The translations under genes and the position numbers were made by a program. From the NCBI RefSeq assembly GCF_001375515.1, contig NZ_CTDX01000013.1:124001-188000 (forward strand): a stretch of DNA of 64,000 nt, in the 5' to 3' direction. The notes beneath the pieces are model-generated. The model was not told where the DNA came from, did no database searches, and was given only the letters and a program-made list of their open reading frames with translations. This DNA comes from Bacillus kwashiorkori. Lineage in GTDB: Bacteria; Bacillota; Bacilli; Bacillales; Caldibacillaceae. Positions 54,520 through 64,000 of this stretch are shown here, in pieces (position 1 is the stretch's first letter; each line of letters begins with the position of its first letter).

Positions 54520-54714
54520 ATGCAAAAGAAACTAAAAAGAAACAGAATTCGTTGCAAACATTGTGGTGACATTATAGAATCCAAGAGTACAAATGACTTT
54601 CAAAAATGTAAATGTGGAGCAGTAGGTATAGACGGTGGATTAGACTATGCAAAACGTGTTTATGGTTCAAATCCAGCTGAACTACATTACGAGGAACTAT
54701 CCGAGTATGAATAA
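54520..54714 (+). CDS. Small zinc-ribbon protein
   Basis: 64 residues from the ATG at 54520 (AAAGGCGG seven bases upstream; an earlier ATG at 54514 is too close). CKHCGDIIESKSTNDFQKCKCG carries two Cys pairs; then IDGGLDYAKRVYG. Similar short zinc-ribbon proteins are frequent in phages and islands; I recognise the pattern but not a function. It may share an operator-like sequence with the XRE cassette. Confidence 0.7.
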   Translation: MQKKLKRNRIRCKHCGDIIESKSTNDFQKCKCGAVGIDGGLDYAKRVYGSNPAELHYEELSEYE

Positions 54715-55200
54715 AACAAGAGGCTACCAAAAAACTTAATTTTCATACACTTAGCTTTAAATTATTGTTCAATTATCTGGGTCGATTGTTGATACATAAT
54801 AAACATCGTTCTTCAACTGAACAGCACTAATAGTTCAATGACTAATTTCTCACTTTTTCTAATAATATTGTTCAAAAGAGAATTATAAAATAAAAAGACG
54901 TTCTTATGATCGATTAATTTAACTATTACACCAGTTTGTGTAGTAACCCTGTTACTACTGTTGTATTTTTCAATACTTCACGAGGTAAGAACCTATCGCT
55001 CTGTTATTTGCTTCTTTTTTTAATTTTAGCCTTCGTCAACTTTTTCTTGGAGATAACTATATTCAAAATTTAAAACTTTTCACTTATCTGCCCCATTAGC
55101 TTTATATTTTCAACAAAATGACGATTAATCCTTCATGGATTAACACACGATTAGCCATCTTTCATGGTAGTTTAAGTGAAATTAGTTCACAAAGTTATTT
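54715..55200. other. Non-coding, degraded stretch
   Basis: About 490 bases without a supported gene. Contains a perfect 8-bp-arm hairpin GTAGTAAC-CCT-GTTACTAC (54940-54958), and a copy of TTTCTCACTTTTT near 54846 that is the inverse of the sequence at the yhaM break. Several short near-repeats (GATTAATCC..GGATTAA, about 55122-55142). Confidence 0.4.
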
Positions 55201-55592
55201 ATTTAAAAAGATCCTCTACATAATATAAAATACCAAGAGTAATTCTTGGTATTTTTTGTTGTTCTCCTGTTTCAGCAAAGCGTTTGATTCGAACACCAAT
55301 TTCATCACGAACAAGCTGGAAAACTTCCCATTTTTCTTCGTCTGTTCCTTCTGCTCGTGCAGGGTCATCAAATCCCCAGTGTTCTCGTTTTACTTTAGGT
55401 GGTGTAACAGGACATTTATCTTTTGCATCACCACAAAGTATAACAGATAAGTCTGCGTTGTTTAGTATTTCAGGTTGGATAATATCAGAAGTTTTGTTTG
55501 AAATATCAATTCCAACTTCTTAACAAGCATTGGGGTTCAGTCCGTGTGCTTCAATTCCAGCACTTTTCACTTCCCATTCATCCTGATTTAAT
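55201..55592 (-). pseudogene. arsC: arsC (thioredoxin-coupled arsenate reductase) remnant
   Basis: Minus-strand reading gives DEWEVKSAGIEAHGLNPNA, a stop, then [31 protein letters not shown] and [20 protein letters not shown], then RIKRFAETG. This is the C-terminal two-thirds of Bacillus-type ArsC. The N-terminal CTGNSCRS active-site loop is missing and there is a stop with a short deletion, so it is inactive. A hairpin with T-rich tail (55230-55258) lies at the original 3' end. Confidence 0.8.
55230..55258. terminator. Terminator at the end of the arsC remnant
   Basis: AATACCAAGA, four-base loop, TTCTTGGTATT followed by TTTT on the plus strand and a T-rich tract on the minus strand. Confidence 0.6.
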
Positions 55593-55603
55593 TATTTTTT
55601 AGC

Positions 55604-55985
55604 CTTTGCTTGTTCCTCTGTTAAAACAACAGTTGCAATTGAAGGATTTGTAAATATAACGTTAGGTACTACCTCTAAATTTAGTTTAAGATTCAAACCG
55701 CCAATTGCATTATCAGCAACAGTTTTCCCTTCATTTAGCAGCTACATAAACAAATTGATGTCCTAATGTGACATCACCTGCAGCATAGATATTTTTATTA
55801 CTTGTTTGGGCATATTCATTTATTTTTATCTCATTATGAGGTCCAACTTTAATACCGGCAGCATTTGAGTTTAATTCTTCAGTATTGGGTTGTCTTCCTA
55901 CTGCAATTAGAAGTTGTTCACCTTCTATAACTCTTTGTTTTCCATTTACCGTAACATAAACTTTTTTAATTGATTTCCTTTTTGT
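55604..55985 (-). pseudogene. merA: merA (mercuric reductase) fragment
   Basis: Minus-strand reading gives [62 protein letters not shown], a one-base frameshift, then [13 protein letters not shown] and [20 protein letters not shown]. These are the FAD/NAD-binding middle part of a pyridine nucleotide-disulphide reductase and closest to Bacillus MerA. Both the N-terminal active site and the C-terminal Cys pair are absent. Decayed mercury-resistance gene. Confidence 0.72.
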
Positions 55986-56172
55986 GCGACTGAATCCATT
56001 AATACAATAGGTGTATTATATATTAAAGACCAAGTACGATTCAACTCTTCCATAGTGGATAGATTACATATCCTCCATTTTAGGTGGTTTTGAATTATTC
56101 TTTGGTATAGGAAACGGTAACAATAAATTAAATATAAACTTCTCATTGACATTTATTTTAGAGTATTTTATT

Positions 56173-56200
56173 CTATATATGAACATATAATCATATATAG
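56173..56200 (+). promoter_or_regulatory. CzrA operator
   Basis: Perfect arms CTATATATGA (56173-56182) and TCATATATAG (56191-56200) with an eight-base centre, 22 bases before czrA. Size and sequence fit operators of ArsR/SmtB zinc sensors. Confidence 0.78.
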
Positions 56201-56225
56201 ATATAAATTATTAAGGGGTAAAATG

Positions 56226-56561
56226 ATGAGTGAAGAGCAAAAATATGAAAAGATCTTTAAAGAAAGGGAGCAGGATTTGGATGAAGAAACGTTATTTGTC
56301 GTTTCTCAAACGTTCAAAGCATTGAGCGACCCAACTAGAATACGCATTTTAAATTTGTTATGTAAAGGGGAGCATTCTGTCAATTATATTGCGGAGACGT
56401 TAAATTTAAGCCAATCGAGTGTCTCTCACCAATTACGTTTCTTGAAAAATTTAAGATTAGTTAAATTTAGAAGAGCAGGGACAACTTTATATTATTCGAA
56501 AGATGACGATCACGTCATGAATTTACTGAAGCAGGCAATTGAGCATGCTGCACATCATTAA
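56226..56561 (+). CDS. czrA: ArsR/SmtB-family zinc/cobalt sensor CzrA
   Basis: 111 residues. Winged-helix HTH ([48 protein letters not shown]). The C-terminal helix has the alpha5 metal site D-D-H...E-H-A-A-H, as in CzrA, and no CadC-type N-terminal cysteines. Expected to repress czrA-czcD until Zn(II)/Co(II) binds. Of two adjacent ATGs, 56226 has the better spacing from AAGGGG. Operator just upstream; czcD 17 bases downstream. Confidence 0.9.
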   Translation: MSEEQKYEKIFKEREQDLDEETLFVVSQTFKALSDPTRIRILNLLCKGEHSVNYIAETLNLSQSSVSHQLRFLKNLRLVKFRRAGTTLYYSKDDDHVMNLLKQAIEHAAHH

Positions 56562-56578
56562 TTAGGAGGAAACTTAAA

Positions 56579-57523
56579 ATGGGACACAATCATGGACATG
56601 ACCATACACATGGTGCAAATAAAAAGACTTTAATGATAAGTTTTATTATTATTACAAGTTATATGTTTATTGAAGCATTTGGAGGATTCATTACCAATAG
56701 CCTTGCATTATTATCTGATGCAGGCCATATGTTAAGTGACTCCATATCACTTGGGGTTGCATTATTGGCCTTTACATTTGGGGGAAAATCTGCTAACTAT
56801 AGTAAAACTTATGGATATAAACGATTTGAAATATTAGCAGCTGTTCTTAACGGAGTGACACTCGTATTAATTGCAATTTATATTTTTTATGAAGCTATTC
56901 AGCGTTTTCAAAATCCACCTGAAGTTGCTTCAACTGGAATGTTGATCATTGCAACCATTGGTTTAATTATCAATATTTTTGTTGCGTGGATAATGATGCG
57001 TGGTGGGGATGTAGAAGAGAATTTAAATATGCGTGGAGCATACTTGCATGTCATTAGTGATATGCTTGGTTCCATTGGAGCTATTATCGCTGCATTACTA
57101 ATCATGTTCTTCGGCTGGAGTTGGGCAGATCCACTTGCCAGTATCATTGTGGCCGCACTTGTATTACGCAGTGGCTACTACGTTACGAAATCCGGGCTTC
57201 ATGTCCTGATGGAAGGGACACCACAAAATGTAAACTTGGACGATGTGATTCGAACAATCCAAAATACAAAAGGCATTCAGAGCATTCATGATTTGCATGT
57301 TTGGTCGATTACAAGCGGGTTAAATGCACTTTCCTGCCATGCAGTTGTAGATGATCAAATGTCCGTTGCGGAAAGTGAACGATTGCTTTATCAAATCGAA
57401 CATGACCTTGAACACCAAAATATTCACCATATGACGATTCAATTAGAAACGTCTACCAATCAGCATGACAATACGATTTTGTGTAAAGTGAAAGCTGAAT
57501 CATCTGGACATCACCATCATTGA
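56579..57523 (+). CDS. czcD: Cation diffusion facilitator CzcD (Zn/Co/Cd efflux)
   Basis: 314 residues, six membrane helices. His-rich N-terminus (HNHGHDHTHG). Metal site in helix II (LLSDAGHMLSD) and helix V (HVISDMLGS). Cytoplasmic C-terminal domain (HDLHVWSITSGLNALSCHAVV) and a terminal HHHH. Exports Zn, Co and Cd in exchange for protons. Second gene of czrA-czcD, with AGGAGG ribosome site and terminator at 57565-57605. Confidence 0.93.
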   Translation: MGHNHGHDHTHGANKKTLMISFIIITSYMFIEAFGGFITNSLALLSDAGHMLSDSISLGVALLAFTFGGKSANYSKTYGYKRFEILAAVLNGVTLVLIAIYIFYEAIQRFQNPPEVASTGMLIIATIGLIINIFVAWIMMRGGDVEENLNMRGAYLHVISDMLGSIGAIIAALLIMFFGWSWADPLASIIVAALVLRSGYYVTKSGLHVLMEGTPQNVNLDDVIRTIQNTKGIQSIHDLHVWSITSGLNALSCHAVVDDQMSVAESERLLYQIEHDLEHQNIHHMTIQLETSTNQHDNTILCKVKAESSGHHHH

Positions 57524-57862
57524 TTCGAATTGCACATGAATCACCCCAAATTTTCTAATTCAAAATCCTCTCAATGATTATAAAGTTTGAGAGGATCTTT
57601 GTTATTTTCCGTTAGTTAAAGTACACTATTTCAATAGTATATATATTGCAAGAACCAACACCAGCTTCAACTTTTACTTTTAGCTCCTACTTCCTTCTTT
57701 TTACTAAATCAAGTACTATTTTTCCATTATCAAAATGGTATTTTTAAATAATAATTATTTTACCTAAAAGTATCACCTACTTTTAATAAGCATTACTTGG
57801 TATAATCTTAATAAATTTCCCATTTTTAGATATAATTTCTTGGTATATTTATCCGAATATTG
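57524..57862. other. Intergenic after czcD
   Basis: About 340 AT-rich bases. Apart from the czcD terminator I see no gene, repeat or promoter. Confidence 0.35.
57565..57605 (+). terminator. Terminator of czrA-czcD
   Basis: ATCCTCTCAA (57565-57574) and TTGAGAGGAT (57587-57596), followed by CTTTG and a T-rich tract. Confidence 0.75.
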
Positions 57863-58377
57863 CTACATTAACTGCATTGTAGTAATACAGGTGTTGTCCG
57901 CTTTAAATGTTGAGATTTCAGTTTCTGCTATTTTTCCATCGTTTTCTACCTTTACTTTAAAAATCTTATCCCTCGGTAACCAAAAATCAATAAATCCATT
58001 TGCTAATGATTTCATTTTTTCATCAACAATTATATTCCCCTTGTCATCTTGGATATAAACATCGAAGTCTTCTTCTACTAATTCACCTTGGCAACCTGTT
58101 AAACTGTGGTTCTTACAAGGGGCGTTTCTTTAACATATGGTGCGATTGATACAAAAAATCCATTTTACGGAAGATTGTAAACAGTTTTTGAACCATTTTC
58201 ATTTGAAACAATAAGTTCTTCTGAAGTAATAGAAGCAATCTTATCCATACTGTAATCTATGACAAGTCTTTATATATCATCTGTTTCACCAACAACTGGG
58301 CTATTCATATTGTCTTTTGCACATGCCGTTAGCACAACTATACCTATTAAATGCGCTATTAGTATTTTTCCTTTCAA
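57863..58377 (-). pseudogene. cueP: cueP-like copper-binding lipoprotein, frameshifted
   Basis: TTG at 58377 after GGAGG gives a lipoprotein signal (lipobox LTAC). In successive frames it gives ASITSEELIVSNENGSKTVY, FFVSIAPYVKET, SLTGCQGELVEEDFDVYIQD, NGFIDFWLPRDKIFKVKVEN, TEISTFKADN and TCITTMQLM, stop at 57863-57865. This order matches CueP-family metal-binding proteins, with their conserved Cys residues. At least two frame changes and internal stops make it a pseudogene. Confidence 0.72.
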
Positions 58378-58475
58378 TTTGATTTCCTCCTTTTTCTTTT
58401 TAATACTCTTCGTGTAATAATAAAAAACCTACAAAATCTTTAAGAAAAAAGCATTCTTAGTAGAATAAATTAAAG

Positions 58476-59533
58476 TTATTTTATAGTAACCTTTGCATTA
58501 TTTTGAATATGTTTAATCAAATACTCTGCATCTTTTCCAACGCCTTGAATAAGTGCCGAACCTCTACTGTACTGCCAAGGTAATCCTATAAAATAAATAC
58601 CTTTTATTGGGCTAATCCCTCTTTGGTGAATTGGAAAACCCTTATCGTTTAGTACTCCATCTATATCAATCCATCTATAATCTGATTTATAGCCTGTTGA
58701 CCAAATGACATTATTAACTTTTATTCTAGTATCGTCCTTAAATATGATACTATCGTTACTAATAGATATAGTTCTAGGTTTAATTATTATTTTTCCAGTT
58801 CTTATTTGTATTTTAAGCTCATTACCAAATATAGGATCAGGTTGTTTCTTAATGAATTGACCAATCATGGAATTAACGTTTGCTGAATAAATTCCTAATT
58901 TATCTAACCACAAAAAAATGCTTCTATGCAAAATATCTTGCGGAAGGAATTTTATTTTGTGGCTAACTGATAAGTAGGTTTCTCTTTCCTTCGATAATTC
59001 AACTGCGATCTGCGCTCCCGAATTACCCCCACCCACAACTAATACTGGCCCTTCTTTTAATTGTTTCGGATTTTTATAATGTGATGAATGGCACTGATAA
59101 ATCTGATCAGAAAGGGAACCATTCATCCTTGGTATGAATGGATTCTGAAAAGCACCCGTAGCTATGATTACATTTGCAGCAGTAAATTCACCATTATTTG
59201 TTGAAATTATATATTCCTGATTAGCTAGGTGAAGACGTTGAACCTTTGTATTCAATTTTAATGGTAAATCAAAAGTTTTTGCATAAGTGGACAAATATTG
59301 GACAATTTCGTCTTTAGTTGGATAATCGTCCTGATTATTATCTAGGGCTAATCCCGGTAATGAGCTATAATATCTTGGAGTAAATAATTTAAGAGAATCA
59401 TATCTGTTTTTCCAAACCTCTCCAATTGCTTCACATTTATCAATAATTAAAAAGGATAAGTTAGTTTTTTTAGAAAATATCCCGTTGCTAGACCAGCTTG
59501 TCCTCCGCCGATTACAATTACATCAAATTTCAT
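58476..59533 (-). pseudogene. CzcO-like FAD/NAD(P) oxidoreductase with one frameshift
   Basis: Reads MKFDVIVIGGGQAGLATGYF from 59533, then a frameshift in a homopolymer of seven As (about 59470). It continues DKCEAIGEVWKNRYDSLKLF and runs open to 58476 (VLVVGGGNSGAQIAVELS second dinucleotide site, NNVIWSTGYKSDYRWI). All domains of a YhhJ/CzcO-type monooxygenase-like protein are otherwise present. In B. subtilis czcO is linked to czcD, fitting this metal block. One added A restores the full frame (about 352 residues), so it may be a recent mutation or a base-calling error. Confidence 0.75.
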
Positions 59534-59586
59534 ATGACAAAAATTCCCCTTTAAGTGATAATTTTACAAGATGAATAGTAAAGTAT

Positions 59587-60684
59587 TTATTGAATTGCTG
59601 TTATTAGTGATAAATATAATGACACTACTGTAAATATACTCATCATAAACCCAAAAAGAATTGGTGCTTTTTTCATGTAGGCAGCTATAGTTAATCCAAT
59701 AAAACATAAGGTTAAGGCTAATAATAGGAGGCTGTTTATACCTAAATGTATAACAAGTTGTGAATCATGTACTATATGTCCTTGGTAAAACAGATCAAAT
59801 AATTTTGACAATCCTGATGCAGTCAATGTTTGTTGGATATCATGTGGGGGTTCTTGCTGACCCAACACTCCCGTTGCCGAAAAGATCAAAAATATTATGA
59901 GACTCTCCACTTTTATCCATGGTATTGGATTGAAATAGTCATCGTTCTTTATTCTTTTTCGAATTAAAATACTATTAATAAATGCATAAACTATTAAAGG
60001 AATAATGAGCAGATGTTTAATTAGTAGTGATTGACCATATGGAAGCATCCAAGAATTGGTATAATCTTTATAATCAATGACAACGTTCATCAATGATAGT
60101 CCAGATACCACAGTTGTAATGAAACATAATAACGCAAATGGTGTAAACCATTTTAAAAACTTCATCCAATTTGAATAATTTTTTGAAGTCCAACCAACTA
60201 CAATTAGAATTCCTACCCAACTAGTAACAGCAAGAAAGTGAATTGTATGTACAATAAAGCCCTTCAACTGCTGTATCGAACTCGCATGACTTGACCAACC
60301 TAATGCTAAAATTAATAGGAAAGTTATAGCCAAACCTATGTATGCATATAGAGACCTTTTTCGATAATCAAACCAAATAATATAAATAAATAACACATTT
60401 GAGATCAAGTAAGTAAAAATCCATGATTTCCCCACTTCAAAGGTAAATAGCACCAATATAAATGTTTTTGCAAACCCAACATCCTGATAAAGATATAAAA
60501 TTACTTGTAGGACAGGTATAAATGAAAGAATAGCAATCCCGGCTGTTGCAGCCATGAGAATTCTTTTCTGCACATTAAAATCAGGTCTGTGGGTACTAGG
60601 TACAATACGTAAAATTAAACTACCCATTAGAATCGAAAAACAAAGGTATAATAAGGGTTCACTGATGAATCCGATGATAAACAT
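59587..60684 (-). CDS. CopD-domain copper transport membrane protein
   Basis: 365 residues, about nine membrane helices; CopD core with 'FIVHTIHFLAVTSWVGILIVVGWTS' and 'LPYGQSLLIKHLLIIPLIVYAFINS'. Partner of the CopC-like protein encoded immediately upstream (the start directly abuts its stop). In B. subtilis the two are fused as YcnJ; here they are separate. Inferred copper uptake or tolerance. Confidence 0.83.
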   Translation of the reverse strand: MFIIGFISEPLLYLCFSILMGSLILRIVPSTHRPDFNVQKRILMAATAGIAILSFIPVLQVILYLYQDVGFAKTFILVLFTFEVGKSWIFTYLISNVLFIYIIWFDYRKRSLYAYIGLAITFLLILALGWSSHASSIQQLKGFIVHTIHFLAVTSWVGILIVVGWTSKNYSNWMKFLKWFTPFALLCFITTVVSGLSLMNVVIDYKDYTNSWMLPYGQSLLIKHLLIIPLIVYAFINSILIRKRIKNDDYFNPIPWIKVESLIIFLIFSATGVLGQQEPPHDIQQTLTASGLSKLFDLFYQGHIVHDSQLVIHLGINSLLLLALTLCFIGLTIAAYMKKAPILFGFMMSIFTVVSLYLSLITAIQ

Positions 60685-61239
60685 TTATTTTTCCTCCCTC
60701 CTCATTAGCCAAATAAAGCTAAGGATAAAGATTACAAATAAAAGACTTGTAATGATAGGAATAATATAAGAAGGTAGGTTGCTTTGTTTTACTTCAGGTT
60801 TTAGTTGTGCAGGGGTTGCTCTAGGAACATCTTCAACTTGTTTTTTTTCCTCATTATCATCCAATTTACTATCCGACTCATCAGGCGGGATATCCACAGA
60901 AAAAGAAAAAGCTCCTTGTATTGGATGTCCGTCTGCACCAATTATCTGCCAATCAACCTTATACAAACCGTTTTGTAAGGGCTGATTTATGGTAGCCCTC
61001 ATTGTGTCATTCTCAATTACAAATTTTTTTAATTCAACAGAATCTCCGCCTGAAGTTGAAACTTTAAGTGTACTCGTCTGTTCAATCTTTGTTCCAAATA
61101 TTAAAATTACCTCTTGAATAGGTTCGGTAATTACTTGACCATCTTTAGGTGTGGAGTCTACTAGTGAAGTGTGTGCTAACACTTGATTGGAAAATAAACT
61201 AAATACAAATACTAGTAATAATAACAATCGTTTCCCCAT
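60685..61239 (-). CDS. CopC-domain copper-binding protein, membrane anchored
   Basis: 184 residues. Signal peptide (MGKRLLLLLVFVFSLFSNQVLA) cut just before His, giving an N-terminal HTSLVDSTP copper ligand; the second ligand region is ADGHPIQGAFSFSV. A Ser/Asp/Glu linker and one C-terminal helix (YIIPIITSLLFVIFILSFIW) anchor it outside. First gene of copC-copD. Confidence 0.87.
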   Translation of the reverse strand: MGKRLLLLLVFVFSLFSNQVLAHTSLVDSTPKDGQVITEPIQEVILIFGTKIEQTSTLKVSTSGGDSVELKKFVIENDTMRATINQPLQNGLYKVDWQIIGADGHPIQGAFSFSVDIPPDESDSKLDDNEEKKQVEDVPRATPAQLKPEVKQSNLPSYIIPIITSLLFVIFILSFIWLMRREEK

Positions 61240-61402
61240 TCTCTGTCTCCTTTTTCAAATTTAAATATTCCGAAAATTATAGCTACACTATTATAGCATA
61301 CATAATGAATTTTCGAGTTGTAATTTGATAGGAAGCTTTGGATGATTTTTTACCCACTGATATTGATAATATATAGTACAATTAAATTTACTCAGAAGAA
61401 GC

Positions 61403-61428
61403 AAAGGGCCTTCCAATTGGAAAGCCCT
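61403..61428 (-). terminator. Terminator of the CadA-type gene
   Basis: GGGCCTTCC, loop AATT, GGAAAGCCC with one mismatch. On the minus strand TTTGCTTC follows. Confidence 0.6.
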
Positions 61429-61435
61429 CTCTATT

Positions 61436-64000
61436 CTATTCTTTTACCTTCATTAGTCGTAAACTATTTAATGCTACCAGAATTGTTGCCCCCATATCTG
61501 ATAGGATTGCAATCCAAAGCGTTAACCAACCCGGAATGACTAATAATAAGGCAATTAATTTAATTCCAATTGCAAAGGTGATATTGGCCTTAATTATATT
61601 TAAAGTTTTACGACTCAGCTTAACAGCAAATGGAAGTTTAGTTAAATCGTCTCCCATTAAAGCAACATCAGCTGTTTCAATGGCCGTATCTGTACCTGCT
61701 CCGCCCATTGCAATACCAACTGTAGAGGCTGCTAATGCAGGGGCATCATTAACACCATCACCAACCATTGCAACATTTCCGTACTCGGATCTCAATTGTT
61801 TAATATAATCTAATTTATCTTGCGGCATCAGTTCTGACTGAATTTCTGATACGCCTACCTGACTACCTATTGCTTTTGCAGTACCTTTGTTATCACCTGT
61901 TAGCATAATCGTCTTTTTAATTCCTAATTGATGTAGCCTTTGAATGACATCTTTACTTGATTCACGGACTTCATCAGCTACCGCAATAATTGCAAGGACT
62001 TCTTTGTCCGTTCCAAAAACCATAACTGTCTTCCCTTGATTTTGAAGAGTTGTTACTTCATTTTCTAAGTTCTTATCATAATTAGTAGTTGTTAAATCCT
62101 TAAAGAGTTTAGGACTTCCAATATAATACGTTGTTCCATTAATTATACCCATAATCCCTTTTCCCGTTATGGAAGTGAAATCATCTACAACGATATTTGA
62201 ATAAGAAAGATTTTTCTCTCCTGCTTTTTTCATAATTGCAGATGCAAGAGGATGTTGAGAACGGTACTCTAAAGCAGTAATAATCGATAAAAATTCTTTT
62301 TCATTTGCGTTTTGATTCAAAACTTTATAATCGGTAACAACTGGGATACCTTTTGTTAATGTACCTGTTTTATCGAATGCAATAGCCTTTAATGCGCCCA
62401 TTTCTTCTAGGTAAATTCCACCTTTTACAAGAACACCTTTTTTCGCCGCATTTCCAATCGCTGAAACAATAGAAATAGGAGTCGATATGACCAACGCACA
62501 AGGACAACCGACGACAAGAACAGCTAAACCTTGATAAACCCATGTTCCCCAATCTCCATTAAAGAGTAATGGTGGTACAATCGCAACTAATGCTGCTATA
62601 ACCATAATTATTGGCGTATAATATTTGGCAAATTTATCGACAAAAGCTTGTGCTGGAGCGCGTTCGCCTTGGGCTTCCTCAACAAGATGAATAATTTTAG
62701 AAATCGTTGTATCTTCTACAAGTTTAGTTACTTTTACTTCTAGTAACCCCTCTTCATTTATTGTCCCTGCAAATACCTCATCATCAATTGCTTTTGCAAC
62801 AGGGACTGATTCACCAGTAATAGCAGCTTGATTAACGGATGAGTTTCCACTTACAACCTCACCATCCATAGCAATCTTTTGACCGGGTTTCACGATCATA
62901 ATGTCACCAACCATGATGTCATCAACATGGACCATTATTTCTTGTCCATTCCGTCTAACGAGTGCTTCTTTCGGGGCAATATCCATTAATGAGCGAATCG
63001 ATTGTCTTGCTCGATCCATAGAGAATCGTTCTAAAGCTTCGCTGATTGCAAAGAGAATAACAACAATTGCTCCTTCTGCCCATTCCCCGATAATGGCCGC
63101 CCCAATAATAGCCACGGTCATTAGGGTCCTCATATCAAAATCTAAATGTAGCAAGTTTTGGAAACCGACTTTGAAAAGTGAATATCCTCCAATGACAATA
63201 GATGCTACAAATAGTAAAGAAGTAATGAGGTTTTCTTCTCCATTTACAAACATGGAAAGATAACCGAAAACAATTAATAAAGAAGCATACAGTAATGTAC
63301 TATGTTTTTTATAAAATGGAACTTTAACTTCCTTTCTAGCCTCTTCTTCTTCCTTACTCCCTTGTACAGCCTGACCTACTGTTTTTTCAGGGATAACTTT
63401 TAGGTTTTCAAATGCACCGGCTTTTTCCAGTTCTTCAATAGTCGGTTCACCAAAAACAGTTATTTTTGATGCTCCGAAGTTGACTTTTGCATCCTGTACT
63501 CCGGGTAATTCCTTAACATTTTTTTCAAACTTACCTGCACAGCTCGCACAAGAAAACCCCTCTACACGGTATACATTCGGATCCATAGTTATGTTTTGTG
63601 TATCATTTTGTGGCGCTTGGCGTCTAGTTTTTTCTGGAGTCACCTTTAAATTTTCAAATGCGCCAGCTTTTTCCAGATCCTCTACAGTAGTCTCACCGAA
63701 AACGCTTATTTTTGATGCTCCGAAGTTGACTTTTGCATCTTTTACTCCCGGAAGATCTTTTACATTTCTTTCAAACTTTCCAGCACAATTTGCACATGAA
63801 AAACCTTCTACACGGTATACATCTGGAACTACTTTTACATCCTGTAAAACTTGTTGTGGTGCTTGACGTCTAGGTTTTTCTGGAATTACTTTTAAATTCT
63901 CAAATGCACCAGCTTTTTCTAATTCTTCAATAGTCGGTTCACCAAAAACAGTTATTTTTGATGCACCAAAATTTACCTTTGCATCCTGTACACCCGCGAT
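61436..64000 (-). CDS. cadA: Cd/Zn/Pb-type P1B ATPase (CadA) with at least three tandem HMA domains, N-terminus cut by right edge
   Basis: 854 residues visible, open to the edge; the first in-window Met (63643) is internal. Tandem HMA modules carry [11 protein letters not shown] and [11 protein letters not shown]. The ATPase has membrane motif CPCALV (Cd/Zn/Pb class), [21 protein letters not shown] and [11 protein letters not shown], all intact. It exports divalent soft metals. Each HMA plus linker repeats every 82 residues (246 bp), and a third copy is cut by the edge. Typical CadA has one or two HMA domains. No cadC was seen in the window. Confidence 0.93.
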   Translation of the reverse strand: MAGVQDAKVNFGASKITVFGEPTIEELEKAGAFENLKVIPEKPRRQAPQQVLQDVKVVPDVYRVEGFSCANCAGKFERNVKDLPGVKDAKVNFGASKISVFGETTVEDLEKAGAFENLKVTPEKTRRQAPQNDTQNITMDPNVYRVEGFSCASCAGKFEKNVKELPGVQDAKVNFGASKITVFGEPTIEELEKAGAFENLKVIPEKTVGQAVQGSKEEEEARKEVKVPFYKKHSTLLYASLLIVFGYLSMFVNGEENLITSLLFVASIVIGGYSLFKVGFQNLLHLDFDMRTLMTVAIIGAAIIGEWAEGAIVVILFAISEALERFSMDRARQSIRSLMDIAPKEALVRRNGQEIMVHVDDIMVGDIMIVKPGQKIAMDGEVVSGNSSVNQAAITGESVPVAKAIDDEVFAGTINEEGLLEVKVTKLVEDTTISKIIHLVEEAQGERAPAQAFVDKFAKYYTPIIMVIAALVAIVPPLLFNGDWGTWVYQGLAVLVVGCPCALVISTPISIVSAIGNAAKKGVLVKGGIYLEEMGALKAIAFDKTGTLTKGIPVVTDYKVLNQNANEKEFLSIITALEYRSQHPLASAIMKKAGEKNLSYSNIVVDDFTSITGKGIMGIINGTTYYIGSPKLFKDLTTTNYDKNLENEVTTLQNQGKTVMVFGTDKEVLAIIAVADEVRESSKDVIQRLHQLGIKKTIMLTGDNKGTAKAIGSQVGVSEIQSELMPQDKLDYIKQLRSEYGNVAMVGDGVNDAPALAASTVGIAMGGAGTDTAIETADVALMGDDLTKLPFAVKLSRKTLNIIKANITFAIGIKLIALLLVIPGWLTLWIAILSDMGATILVALNSLRLMKVKE
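63414..64000 (-). repeat. 246-bp in-frame tandem repeats encoding HMA domains
   Basis: Homologous positions such as 'GAT GC(T/A) CC' occur at 63468, 63714 and 63960, exactly 246 bases apart. The copies are highly similar at the DNA level, including the linker that encodes [11 protein letters not shown] and PEK. The last copy runs off the window. Confidence 0.85.

Noticed and set aside
45974-54860. Inverted AAAAAGTGAGAAA copies as ends of a transposable element
   Set aside because: Only 13 bases, no transposase, no target duplication visible, and accessory genes continue to the right of the second copy.
55256-55523. Plus-strand frames over the arsC remnant
   Set aside because: The minus strand gives a continuous ArsC alignment; the plus-strand frames are antisense shadows.

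Overview
The window is AT-rich DNA from an endospore-forming member of the Bacillaceae. Evidence: a complete gerPABCDEF spore-coat operon, sporulation proteins YhaL and SscA/YjcZ, comK with its IDEAL-domain neighbour, addAB, and a gene order matching the hpr-prsA-ecs-hemEH-yhf-yhj-addAB-gerP arm of the Bacillus subtilis chromosome. No rRNA or tRNA gene was seen.

Layout. 1-5.8 kb: a FIST-PAS-GGDEF sensor protein cut by the left edge, yisL, a DUF418 membrane protein, and the gerP operon, which has two recognisable SigK promoters. 5.9-19.7 kb: addBA, an MFS transporter, sipV-yhjE, an S9 peptidase, yhjD, comK and a yhzC-like gene. 19.8-25.7 kb: an M48 protease, the azlCD exporter, an orphan ABC binding lipoprotein, yhfI-lplJ and a yhfH-like zinc peptide. 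25.9-33.8 kb: hemEH, hmoB, the liaFSR cell-envelope stress system, a PAP2 phosphatase and an M20 amidohydrolase. 33.8-37.7 kb: a large secreted, apparently sortase-anchored GH13 amylopullulanase-like enzyme with three catabolite (cre) operators. 38-45.8 kb: ecsAB, hit, trpP with a clear TRAP site, hpr/scoC, yhaI, two sscA-like peptides, prsA and yhaL.

At about 45.97 kb the colinear core stops inside yhaM, of which only the 3' end remains. Everything to the right looks like accessory DNA. First comes a defence-type block: a decayed PLD nuclease, a Hanks-type protein kinase, and a two-gene OLD-nuclease plus UvrD-helicase operon of the Gabija type. It continues with a degenerate 5-bp-period DNA array, a small RAMP-like protein translationally coupled to an HNH endonuclease, a divergent XRE regulator and a zinc-ribbon protein. 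Then comes a metal-resistance block, partly decayed: arsC, merA and cueP remnants, intact czrA-czcD with its operator, a czcO-like gene with one frameshift, copC and copD, and a CadA-type P1B ATPase with at least three tandem heavy-metal-binding domains running off the right edge.

The least explained items are the RAMP-like/HNH/XRE cassette with the adjacent pentamer array, the kinase beside the Gabija pair, an inverted repeat that could make gerPF translation depend on its own SigK promoter, and an unassigned terminated transcript between ecsA and hit.
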